Below the pieces are notes generated by a model that did no database searches, was not told the DNA's origin, and worked only from the letters and a program-made list of their open reading frames with translations. Shown in pieces: positions 9,185 to 16,296 of a stretch of DNA of 28,452 nucleotides. A program made the position numbers and the translations under genes. Source of the stretch: QFNR01 sp043842855 (GTDB lineage Bacteria; Pseudomonadota; Gammaproteobacteria; Burkholderiales; Neisseriaceae). Every line of letters starts with the position of its first letter. Within the stretch, counting starts at the first letter, position 1. The stretch lies in the NCBI GenBank assembly GCA_043842855.1, contig JBBPJF010000005.1:1-28452 (forward strand), read 5' to 3'.

Positions 9185-9222
9185 CTATAGAAATTTAGTC
9201 ATCCTAAGTTTTTTCAAAAGGA

Positions 9223-9261
9223 CAAGTGCCAGCCATGAGAAGGGATTTAGACTGGCGCTTG
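9223..9261 (+). terminator. Hairpin downstream of precursor 6
   Basis: A 10-bp stem, CAAGTGCCAG (9223-9232) with CTGGCGCTTG (9252-9261), followed by TTTTC. The T:G wobble where sisters have Watson-Crick pairs supports selection on the fold. Confidence 0.6.
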
Positions 9262-9469
9262 TTTTCTATTCGGGTTTCCTCTGTGTTCCTACATTAGTAT
9301 TTATCTAATTAAATCTGACCCTTTGGCTACGGCTGGTTATTAGGTTCCACCTGAAAATCAGTAACTCTTCCCCACCTAAATTCATCCCTTACGGGCCCGT
9401 ACTGCTTCTTTCCATCATAGGGCGATACTTAGCTTCTGAGCTAGATTAATGAACTCTCCTAATCGCTAA

Positions 9470-9498
9470 TTGCTTTGCTAGGTGAACTAAAGTAAGAT
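9470..9498 (+). promoter_or_regulatory. Promoter of precursor 7
   Basis: TTGCTT (9470-9475), 17-nt spacer, TAAGAT (9493-9498). The ATG is 87 nt downstream of the -10. Confidence 0.75.
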
Positions 9499-9584
9499 GG
9501 ATGTATAGACCTCTTGCTTGAATCATTACCGGGGCCTGCATGTCAGTATTTTTGTTCACTTGTATCAATACGATGGAGGTGGTT

Positions 9585-9764
9585 ATGTCACGATTATCCA
9601 GTGCCAATATTTTTGAACTAAGTTGGGAAGTTGAGGTTTCCGAACAGGTTGCTCAAACTGCTTTATTAGCGACCCCTACGACCAGTGGCGCGCTTGATTG
9701 TATTAGCAAGAATGACTGTGCTAGCTACGGTCAGGACTGTGCAAAAGTTATGCGACCAAGGTAA
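9585..9764 (+). CDS. Lanthipeptide precursor 7
   Basis: At 59 residues the longest precursor of the set. The leader MSRLSSANIFELSWEVEVS carries two changes (Q3R and FELS instead of FELN). The core has Cys39, Cys45 and Cys52, the last two in CX6C spacing, and a Thr/Ser-rich lead-in (TPTTSGALDC). It ends AKVMRPR. The start is set by ATGGAGG and leader alignment, although the frame opens earlier. Confidence 0.85.
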   Translation: MSRLSSANIFELSWEVEVSEQVAQTALLATPTTSGALDCISKNDCASYGQDCAKVMRPR

Positions 9765-9804
9765 CGTAGAAGTTTGTTTGCTCTAAGTTTTGTTTTGAAA
9801 GGAA

Positions 9805-9841
9805 AAGTGCCAGCCGTGGGTAGGAGTTTCGGCTGGCACTT
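9805..9841 (+). terminator. Hairpin downstream of precursor 7
   Basis: A perfect 11-bp stem, AAGTGCCAGCC (9805-9815) with GGCTGGCACTT (9831-9841), followed by ATTTATTTG. It differs from the precursor 2 hairpin by a compensated T-A to C-G pair. Confidence 0.65.
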
Positions 9842-10160
9842 ATTTATTTGTCCGTTTAAATTTCTGCGTGATCTTGCCTTGGTGTTTTAATTGGTTGGCC
9901 GCATCCAGGCCAATTCCGGCTAGCGGGCACTGCTGGGTAATAAGAAGTATGCATTAAGGCCCAGCTGTTTTTTTAGCTTTTGAGTAGGACCGTAGCAGAA
10001 ATTCAAAAGTTTCTCCATCGCTTCATAGGACTTGCCATGAACTTAAGTGGTGTTCTCAACATGGCTAACTTTAGCTGTCCCTGCTAGCCACCACTTTATA
10101 ACCTTATACAAGTACGATAATTACTTTAACTGGCTACATATCAAATTTCCTACGCGCCAA

Positions 10161-10190
10161 TTGCCTTGTTAGGCCAGGGTCCGGTAAGAT
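10161..10190 (+). promoter_or_regulatory. Promoter of precursor 8
   Basis: TTGCCT (10161-10166), 18-nt spacer, TAAGAT (10185-10190). The ATG is 85 nt downstream of the -10. Confidence 0.65.
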
Positions 10191-10274
10191 GATTGGCGGG
10201 CCTTTGTTTGGAACCTTTTGAAGGCCTGGATAGCAATATTTTCATTTATTTTTATCGATACAATGGAGGTAAGC

Positions 10275-10430
10275 ATGTTACAACTATCCCATGCTAATAT
10301 TTTTGAATTAAACTGGGAAATTGAGGTTTCCAAGCGTTTTACTCACTCTGCTCTAAAAGCGTTCAGTGCTAATGATACTGTTTGCATAACTACAGAGGAA
10401 GAGTGTATGAGAGTTTTCCTTTCCAAGTAA
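10275..10430 (+). CDS. Lanthipeptide precursor 8
   Basis: A 51-residue precursor with leader MLQLSHANIFELNWEIEVS. The core has Cys37 and Cys44 in CX6C spacing with Thr-Thr and a Glu run between them (VCITTEEEC) and ends MRVFLSK. It is the last member of the regular cassette array: the next two precursors have different flanks. The start is fixed by ATGGAGG and leader alignment. Confidence 0.85.
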   Translation: MLQLSHANIFELNWEIEVSKRFTHSALKAFSANDTVCITTEEECMRVFLSK

Positions 10431-10458
10431 CCAGAGAAATTTATCATTTTAAATAACC

Positions 10459-10494
10459 AGCATCAGTCTCTAAACCTGCAGCCTGGCTGATGCT
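10459..10494 (+). terminator. Hairpin downstream of precursor 8
   Basis: AGCATCAG (10459-10466) with CTGATGCT (10487-10494), a perfect 8-bp stem, then TGTTCGTTC. Confidence 0.5.
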
Positions 10495-11145
10495 TGTTCG
10501 TTCTAATCTTTGTGGTTGGGTTAAATACATTTCTATCGACTGATTCTAGTTTGTGGGCAGCCAAAACTACAAACTGCAAAGTCAAAAACTCGATTGATTT
10601 TTTACTTCCGAACAGAACCTTACCAAAATAAAAAAATTGCTCCCAAGCTTGTCTACGGGATTTTTTACTTTTTTAAAAAGCTAAGTGGCCCTGCCCTATT
10701 CTAGTGATGTTTTATTCCCTATCAACAAAATTTGTAGACTCATATACGTGGGGCACGGGTCCTGTCATAATACAACTTCCAATTCTGTTAAGCCTGGTTC
10801 CTTTATACTTTTAACGACTGGTTTATCCTGACTAAAATCCTGGGGGCAGATAGAGCACCGCTTAGACGTAAAATTAACGTTCGGAATGCTTAGTGCTACT
10901 GCCAAAATTAATGAACAGGACGGGTGCTAGCTGCCAAGCCACTAAAGGTTCAGCTATCCCCTTATGAGCTAACACATGTTTCTAAGCACACTCCATCGAC
11001 CACTTTTTCTAAACACAAGGCTTCATTAAGTGATGTTACCTCAGTAGGACGTAGCTAACTCCATTACTCCGCTTGTTGCTTTACCCTGTTGCTTTACCCT
11101 ATTTATTTGTGTAACATGAGCTCGTCGGAACGTAACCAGTATACC
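10495..11145. other. Gene-free stretch between precursors 8 and 9
   Basis: About 650 bases without a recognisable gene. It holds a 13-bp tandem duplication (GTTGCTTTACCCT at 11075-11087 and 11088-11100). A possible -35 TTGACG (11146-11151) for precursor 9 follows, but with no good -10. Confidence 0.4.
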
Positions 11146-11200
11146 TTGACGGTTTATCCGATACCACAATTTTGTGTTTTTATGAATGAAGAGGTGTTTT

Positions 11201-11356
11201 ATGTCAAACCAGGTTAAGCTTAACTTATTTGAATTAAATTGGGATATTGAAGTTTCTACTATTTATACTACTGACAATGGTGGCTTTGCTAGTGCTACTG
11301 TAAACCCGTGTACACAGGTTGCCTGTCCTGCGACACAGATGACTCACTGTTGCTAA
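11201..11356 (+). CDS. Lanthipeptide precursor 9 (outlier type)
   Basis: A 51-residue precursor. The N-terminus (MSNQVKLNL) differs from the array copies, but the binding box is the same (FELNWDIEVS). The core is Thr-rich with four Cys: Cys37, Cys42 and a terminal Cys50-Cys51 pair (TVNPCTQVACPATQMTHCC). That is the closest of the set to a classical multi-ring lantibiotic. The promoter, 5' UTR and hairpin of the cassette type are missing. Instead a strong rho-independent terminator follows. It is preceded by GAAGAGG about 7 nt before the ATG. Confidence 0.85.
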   Translation: MSNQVKLNLFELNWDIEVSTIYTTDNGGFASATVNPCTQVACPATQMTHCC

Positions 11357-11421
11357 AAATATTTAAGCTAAACTAAGGCTGCTGACACCATTAAAACAGC
11401 CGTTAGTATTATCACTTTAAC

Positions 11422-11449
11422 CAGCCTCCTGAATAGAGGCTGTTTTTTT
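11422..11449 (+). terminator. Rho-independent terminator after precursor 9
   Basis: CAGCCTC (11422-11428), 7-nt loop, GAGGCTG (11436-11442), then seven T. Confidence 0.85.
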
Positions 11450-11736
11450 ATGCGCTATCTGAGTGCAACGTTGTAAATTTGATCTGAGAGAAATTGGGCA
11501 TTTCTTGTGGCCCGCAATTAGCTCGGCACCCCTGGTGTGGCCTCTTCAATCCGCCTCCAAAGTAAGCTACCTACTGATAACTACTCTACTGCTGCATCAC
11601 TTTCAAAGTTTTAGAGACTATTTAAGTTTAAGGAATCGCTTGCTCTCTTCAGAGGGTTTGTGTAAGCTCAGTCTATCAGCCGATTCATATCGAATGTGGC
11701 TTTCCGGTATTTATTTTGAAATAGGAGAACCCTAAA

Positions 11737-11871
11737 ATGTTAGAATCACACAAAGCTAATCTCTTTGACTTAGATTGGGAAATTGAAGTGTGTAGCACTT
11801 GTAGTCTGGATAACTTTATAAAACCTACGACAAGTGTTATGACTCAGTGTGATCGTTGCAGAGCCAACTAG
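11737..11871 (+). CDS. Lanthipeptide precursor 10 (canonical FDLD box)
   Basis: A 44-residue precursor, leader MLESHKANLFDLDWEIEV. Its LFDLD is the canonical class I leader box, whereas the other nine have FELN/FELS. Cys19, Cys22, Cys38 and Cys41 form two CXXC-like pairs (CSTC and CDRC). Thr and Ser between them (KPTTSVMTQC) could be dehydrated. TAGGAGAACCCTAAA directly upstream is a good ribosome-binding site. It might represent the ancestral leader or an independently acquired precursor. The two CXXC pairs would also fit a small zinc-binding peptide, which is the main alternative. Confidence 0.75.
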   Translation: MLESHKANLFDLDWEIEVCSTCSLDNFIKPTTSVMTQCDRCRAN

Positions 11872-11893
11872 TGCTAGTAAAAAACACTTTGAA

Positions 11894-11917
11894 AGGCTCT
11901 CTAGTGAGAGAGAGCCT
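11894..11917 (+). terminator. Hairpin after precursor 10
   Basis: AGGCTCTCT, 6-nt loop, AGAGAGCCT: a perfect 9-bp stem without a T-run. Confidence 0.5.
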
Positions 11918-12440
11918 CTGGTGCCTTGGGCCTTGTGGCATTTGTTGCCTTGGCTGACTAAGCGCTTCCTCGTTTTGTCCTGACAGGAAAACTTTTATAA
12001 CGAACCAATATACAGTTCTGGATATAAAAAATTCCTCCTTCTCTAATAAGACGTCCTCTTCTTTGGCTCTTAGACCTTCCGAAAGTGGTCTTGTTTAAGC
12101 AATAGTCAGGGTGTTCAAATTCTCTTGAGCTCTCACTCAAAGTTATAACCCGATATCTCCAAACGCCGGTATATATGGTATATATGGCTGGAAGATTGGG
12201 GCGGCTTTGTTTATACTTCCTTAAACTTTCTCCCTTTATCACTGAAACCAGTAACTTCTTACCTAAGCATTAAGCGAATCCTAGTTAACTATTCTTATTT
12301 GAAAAACTAACCAATCTCGCAAACTAGAATTTTAACCACCATCAATAAAAATAGTTTTAATAGAAAGATACCGTAATTTGGTTAAAAGCGTATCATGCAC
12401 ACCCAGTAGGCCCTTACTCTAAAATGTCTACAACTAAAAA
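11918..12440. other. Gene-free stretch
   Basis: About 520 bases. A 94-codon minus-strand frame exists, but its product is not protein-like and it contains a tandem TATATGG repeat near 12,172. I see no gene. Confidence 0.4.
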
Positions 12441-12458
12441 AAAGCAAACTCGATTAAG

Positions 12459-12510
12459 AATGGAACTAATGGGGCCAATGGGGGTGTTGGTATGGGTAAA
12501 TTGGGGGAAT
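12459..12510 (+). pseudogene. Relic of a Gly-rich repeat gene
   Basis: NGTNGANGGVGMGKLGE followed by TAG. It matches the repeat pattern of the intact gene just downstream but has no start or signal peptide. Confidence 0.5.
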
Positions 12511-12565
12511 AGTGGTACTAGCATTGGGTTGAGTAAAGTGATACGCAATTAGGAGCTATGTTACT

Positions 12566-13012
12566 ATGGAGTATAAGAAATTATTTTGTTTGTCTATTCT
12601 TTCGCTATTTATAAGTAATCCTTCGCTATCAGGTAATGGAGGTGATGGAGGCAACGGAGGTAGTGACGGTATTGGTATAGGTAATAGGGGAGGTGATGGT
12701 GGCAACGGAGGTAATGGTGGCCTAAATACCAACGGGGGTAATGGAGGTAACGGAGGTATTGGTATAAGCAATACCGGGGGTGATGGTGAAGATGGTAGCA
12801 AAATTCAAAATGGTCGTAATGGGGGCAATGGAGGCCTTGGTATACAAAAAAAAGGAAATAGTGGTAAAAAAAATTGTACTGGTCGGTTCGGAAATGGGGG
12901 AAATGGTGGTATTGGCATAGGTAACAATGGGGGAAATGGCGGGATCTGCCAGGATGGTGAAGATGGAGGAATTGGTATAGGCAAAAGCGGAGAAAACGGT
13001 AACTCATTTTAA
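12566..13012 (+). CDS. Secreted Gly/Asn-rich repeat protein
   Basis: 148 residues. The N-terminal 22 residues (MEYKKLFCLSILSLFISN followed by PSLS) look like a Sec signal peptide. The rest is low-complexity, built of GGNGGxGIGNxGGDGGNGG-like repeats with Asp, Asn and a few Lys. Two Cys lie in the second half. No enzyme domain is visible. AGGAG lies 10 nt before the ATG. It is the only intact member of a local family of four. The repeat style resembles PGRS or glycine-rich surface proteins, but that is compositional, not evidence of homology. A cell-surface or extracellular structural role is a guess. Confidence 0.7.
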   Translation: MEYKKLFCLSILSLFISNPSLSGNGGDGGNGGSDGIGIGNRGGDGGNGGNGGLNTNGGNGGNGGIGISNTGGDGEDGSKIQNGRNGGNGGLGIQKKGNSGKKNCTGRFGNGGNGGIGIGNNGGNGGICQDGEDGGIGIGKSGENGNSF

Positions 13013-13046
13013 AACCAAAATTAAAAAAATAATTTGGGAGTTATTG

Positions 13047-13265
13047 ATGGAATTAATCAAAATTTTTTTTCTGCTCTCTTCTGGCTGCAGGTAGTTCCAT
13101 GTTTGCCTCAAATGGAGGCAATGGGGATAATGCTGGTGATTTCGGTAAGGGGGTAATGGAGGAAACGGTGGTGACGGGGGCAATTCTCATGCAGGTATCC
13201 CTGGGAAAGGCGGTAAGGCCGGAATTGGCGGAAAGGCGGGACATGATGGAGTAAACTATTTTTTT
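13047..13265 (+). pseudogene. Frameshifted Gly-rich secreted protein
   Basis: It starts MELIKIFFLLSSG (signal peptide) and hits TAG after CR. The +1 frame continues as AGSSMFASNGGNGDNAGDFG. A second shift at a G-run restores GGNGGNGGDGGNSHAGIPG and GKGGKAGIGGKAGHDG. Both breaks fall at or near homopolymer or repeat tracts. It is a paralogue of the 12566-13012 gene. Confidence 0.65.
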
Positions 13266-13289
13266 AATTCAATCTTGGAAGGAAATTAT

Positions 13290-13582
13290 ATGAAAAAAAC
13301 AAGCTCTTATTAGTAGTTTTTTCTATGCTTGTAGCTCAAATAAACTTACATGCAGACACACGTTACGGTAATGGGGCGCCTGGCGGTTTTGGTATAGGTA
13401 ATAACGGGGGTAACGGCGGAGGAACAGGCAACAATGGAGGAAATGGTGGAGTCGGAATAGGCAATAGCGGAGCAGACGCAGGTTCCACCTCCACCAACGC
13501 AGGACATGGTTCTGGAAATGGCGTATCTGTTGACAGTAAAGGTGCAGAGGATGCAGGTAACCGTTCAACGACAGGAAAGTGA
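13290..13582 (+). pseudogene. Gly-rich secreted protein with out-of-frame signal peptide
   Basis: ATG at 13290 is followed by seven A. With eight A the frame would read MKKNKLLLVVFSMLVAQINL and continue into HADTRYGNGAPGGFGIGNN and the Gly-rich body to the stop at 13582, about 98 residues with a good signal peptide. As written, the ATG frame stops at TAG after seven codons. The body can only start at ATG 13325, inside the signal sequence. This is either a one-base deletion, a slippage-controlled switch, or a sequencing error in the A-run. Confidence 0.65.
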
Positions 13583-13638
13583 CAAAGTTACGTTTCTAAT
13601 GATGAAATATAATCCCTCCTTTTATCAACCTAAACCTA

Positions 13639-13665
13639 GGAAAGGGCAAGTGTCTTACCCTTTCC
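13639..13665 (+). terminator. Hairpin after the Gly-rich genes
   Basis: GGAAAGGG and CCCTTTCC pair over an 11-nt loop, then TGATGATTTT. A probable terminator. Confidence 0.5.
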
Positions 13666-14340
13666 TGATGATTTTAATTGCATCATGTTGTTTTACACCT
13701 CTTAAATAAAGCCGTTCTCAAAGTCTCCTCTATTCCTGGATAGTAAAAAGGCACGTCATACCTAGTATCCACAAACCAAATTTATATCTGCGTAGAAGTT
13801 TTTCATATCGACAATCAAAGTTTCATCATTTAGAACGCAGATATTAAGACACAGAATTTACTATCAGCTAAGGGTTTCATTAGTCTTTCTTAATACTTAG
13901 AGAATGAAGTCCCGCCATGATTAGCGGCAAAAGAGGAAGGAAGACTACAAACTGTTGTGCCATAGTTTGTGCTTAATCGTCGGCTAATGCTTCTTTTTTA
14001 ATCACTCCTTTTAAGACTATTGACTAATTTGATACTGCCACTTTTGGTGGATACTGGATCAATCAATGAGCGTAGTTATCTTCGCCATTAACCCTATGAG
14101 TTCTCCCTCAAAGTTTTTATAAACATCAATAAGATACATTTTATTGCCTCTAAGCTGACTGTGTTAAATACCTCTGTAGGGTATTGCATAATAAATACTA
14201 AAGTGTGTGTAAATTAAAAAGGCAATGGCTTCCATATCTAATACTCGTTTATTTTTCCATAGACCAATACTATAATGCAGCAGGTAACTTCAAGAAACCT
14301 TTCAGTTTGACTTTAAGGCTGAATGGTAACCAAATTCGCA
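13666..14340. other. Gene-poor stretch
   Basis: About 670 bases. The only protein-like item is a 26-codon minus-strand frame (14,142-14,062, MYLIDVYKNFEGELIGLMAK...) with GAGG 8 nt before its ATG. It is too short to call. Confidence 0.35.
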
Positions 14341-14375
14341 AAGCGAGTTGGCTTTGGGTGCACTCGCTTTTTTTT
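14341..14375 (+). terminator. Rho-independent terminator
   Basis: AAGCGAGT, 13-nt loop, ACTCGCTT and a run of T. It is a strong terminator, but no intact gene precedes it, which suggests that a gene upstream has been lost. Confidence 0.75.
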
Positions 14376-14774
14376 AATTGATCCGGCTTTATTTACCTAG
14401 GTTTAGTGTATTGACTAATCATGCGGATTTAGTAGCGGCATTTATACATTAGGGGCGGAGCGACAAGTCCACTTAGCCTGTGAAGTGAAAGTTATGGTAA
14501 GAGGTCGTTAGTAATAGAGGCCCACTGGAGTAACCTGGCAGAATATTGCTAAAACACAGTAGGAATTTTCTTAATTTAGGGTGGGGTGGACATCAAGAAT
14601 ATTGTTTCTAGTGCAGGGGGGGCTGTTTGTGCCTGCAAATTCCACCAGAAATGCAATCGAAAGAACAGTGTGACTGATATTGCACTGATATTCAATTAAC
14701 TTTCCAAGAATGTGTAAAATACATCAAAGGTAAACATAATAGTATTATTCAATTTGAGAGAATAAATAGAAGGT
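14376..14774. other. Gene-free stretch
   Basis: About 400 bases with no recognisable gene. Base composition becomes AT-rich toward the right, leading into the next two genes. Confidence 0.4.
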
Positions 14775-14802
14775 ATGGGCTATAACTTTTACTACAAAGA
14801 AT

Positions 14803-15108
14803 ATGGTTTTATTTCTGATAATTCTAATCACAAATCGAATTGCTTACAGCAAAAATTATTTTAGGATTAATAGTTTGGAATTTGAAAAAAAACATAGTAT
14901 GTCTCAAGAAATTGAAGTAAACGACAAGCAATTAATTATTAAAAATCCTTGGAAAAATTATGCATTTGATATTGTGAAAAATAAAAAAGGTACTTTTTTA
15001 AAAGATAAATCTGGTTATATGGGTTATCGCTTAAAAATGGAAAATAAAAAGGTAGTTTTAATGTATATTGATTATCCTAATCAAAAATTCATTTTCACGG
15101 AAAAATAA
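14803..15108 (+). CDS. Small AT-rich secreted protein, unknown
   Basis: 101 residues. A hydrophobic N-terminus (MVLFLIILITNRIAYS) looks like a short signal peptide or membrane anchor. The remainder is Lys-rich and hydrophilic (NKKGTFLKDKSGYMGYRLK) and may form a small beta-rich domain. I do not recognise a family. The frame stays open about 11 codons upstream without an ATG, and another ATG (14775) in a different frame has the better AAGG ribosome site, so the N-terminus is uncertain. It sits 2 nt before the next gene and is far more AT-rich than the surroundings, suggesting transfer. Confidence 0.55.
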   Translation: MVLFLIILITNRIAYSKNYFRINSLEFEKKHSMSQEIEVNDKQLIIKNPWKNYAFDIVKNKKGTFLKDKSGYMGYRLKMENKKVVLMYIDYPNQKFIFTEK

Positions 15109-15110
15109 TT

Positions 15111-15512
15111 ATGAAAAAACATTACTTTTTTTTATTGTTCATTTTTGGTTCATTAACTTTTAGTGCTAATGAAATGAATATTATTAATGATTTTGCTAAA
15201 AAAGAGGGATTGGTTTTAGATAGTAAAGACGACAGTGGTAATTCATTAACTTACATGTATACCTGTAAAAGTACTAAGTGTACTGATTTTCTAATAGATT
15301 TTTCTCCAGTGAAAGTATGTGCTTTTGAAGTATTAAACTTTGGTGACTTACCGTTGCTTTTAGACGGTAGTAGAAAAGCGATTTTTACAATGGCTAAATC
15401 ACGAGACTATCTACGTTTCCTGAATAGTAAAAGAGATAAGTGTGTAAAAATATCTTATGGACATGTGGCTAGCAAATTTGATCAAATGATAGAATTGGCT
15501 AAAAAGTTGTAA
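15111..15512 (+). CDS. Small periplasmic protein, unknown
   Basis: 133 residues with a clear Sec signal peptide (MKKHYFFLLFIFGSLTFSA). The mature part has four Cys (YTCKSTKCTDF, VCAFEV, DKCVKI) that could form two disulfides in the periplasm. No known domain is recognised. It directly follows the previous gene (2-nt gap), so the pair is probably one transcript with a shared role. Very AT-rich. The next ATG overlaps its stop (TAATG), where the relic of a third gene begins. Confidence 0.65.
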   Translation: MKKHYFFLLFIFGSLTFSANEMNIINDFAKKEGLVLDSKDDSGNSLTYMYTCKSTKCTDFLIDFSPVKVCAFEVLNFGDLPLLLDGSRKAIFTMAKSRDYLRFLNSKRDKCVKISYGHVASKFDQMIELAKKL

Positions 15513-15579
15513 TGAAAAAAATATTTTTGTTCTTCTGTTTCTAATTGATTTTTCTTAGGCAATGTTAGTTCACGATCAG
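15512..15579 (+). pseudogene. Relic of a third secreted protein gene
   Basis: ATG overlaps the stop of the preceding gene and gives MKKIFLFFCF then TAA. Signal-like residues and GNVSSRSVY follow in other frames before stops. It looks like the decayed third gene of the operon. Confidence 0.4.
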
Positions 15580-15780
15580 TTTATTAGAAAAGGGCCAATG
15601 CAAACGTAAAAACTTACTGTAGTGGCCTAAATACTCCTTAAATCCTCCAAGTAAACATTATCTATAGCTAAGGAAAACAGAAAAATTAGCTCCCTGTATC
15701 GTCAGGGTGGCGGTGAATCGCTACTTTGTTTCTAAAACTAGAATACTTCTTTCTAGACTTTTATGTTGTTCCATAAAACT

Positions 15781-15806
15781 AAAAAAGCCCTTTCTAGGGC
15801 TTTTTT
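15781..15806 (-). terminator. Terminator (bidirectional) after lysM-like gene
   Basis: AAAAAAGCCC, 6-nt loop, GGGCTTTTTT. It is symmetrical and could serve the minus-strand genes and the plus-strand pair. Confidence 0.85.
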
Positions 15807-15827
15807 AGACTAAAAGATAAGTTAAAA

Positions 15828-16283
15828 CTATTTCTTTGGAATGATTAAAACCTGCCCAGGATAGATTTTGTCTGGGTGTTTTAACATAGGTTTATTGGCC
15901 TCAAAAATCAAATTGTATTGCTCACTATCGCCATAGAAATGTTGAGCAATTTTGGATAATGTATCACCGGATTTAACTTCATAGAAATCACTCTCTTGCT
16001 GAGTAGTGCTCTCAGTACCAGTGACGTGTAGTTGATCATTAACCTCTTTAACCCCTGCGATATTCCCAGCAGCTACTAGCACTAGCTGCTTAACTCCAGC
16101 AGAATCACATTCTCCAGTGACGGTAGCTACTCCATCATCGCTATATGTAATCACTACGTTGTGAGCGCCTGGAATATTATAGTTACGTATGTGTTCCGTT
16201 GCTTTATTACCCCTTGAATGGCTATCATCTGCTGTGCCAAAAATCTTTTCTCCTGCATCCTTCAAGAAATTAAACAGACCCAT
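15828..16283 (-). CDS. lysM: BON and LysM domain protein (Kbp/YgaU type)
   Basis: 151 residues, matching the length and architecture of the E. coli K+-binding protein Kbp (YgaU). It has a short N-terminal helix (MGLFNFLKDAGEKIFG), a BON domain (about residues 28-88, including VATVTGECDSAGVKQLVLVAAGN split across it) and a C-terminal LysM (about 100-151: YEVKSGDTLSKIAQHFYGD and IYPGQVLIIPKK). In E. coli the protein binds potassium in the cytoplasm. It lies 13 nt after the YidB-like gene, preceded by AAAAGGAG, so they form a two-gene operon ending at the 15781 terminator. Confidence 0.93.
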   Translation of the reverse strand: MGLFNFLKDAGEKIFGTADDSHSRGNKATEHIRNYNIPGAHNVVITYSDDGVATVTGECDSAGVKQLVLVAAGNIAGVKEVNDQLHVTGTESTTQQESDFYEVKSGDTLSKIAQHFYGDSEQYNLIFEANKPMLKHPDKIYPGQVLIIPKK

Positions 16284-16296
16284 AATTAGCTCCTTT

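Noticed and set aside
11463..11735. 90-codon plus-strand frame between precursors 9 and 10
   Set aside because: No ribosome site and no family resemblance; it ends right at the precursor 10 ribosome region, so it is probably chance.
11958..12242. 94-codon minus-strand frame
   Set aside because: Arg/Ser-rich unspecific composition, contains a simple TATATGG tandem repeat, no promoter or ribosome site.
12556..13007. Pro-rich and His/Tyr-rich minus-strand frames opposite the Gly-rich gene
   Set aside because: They are antisense shadows of the GGN repeats, with no signal peptide or ribosome site.
12566..13012. Homology of the Gly-rich protein to mycobacterial PE_PGRS or to collagen
   Set aside because: Only composition is similar; no PE domain and no strict GXY periodicity.
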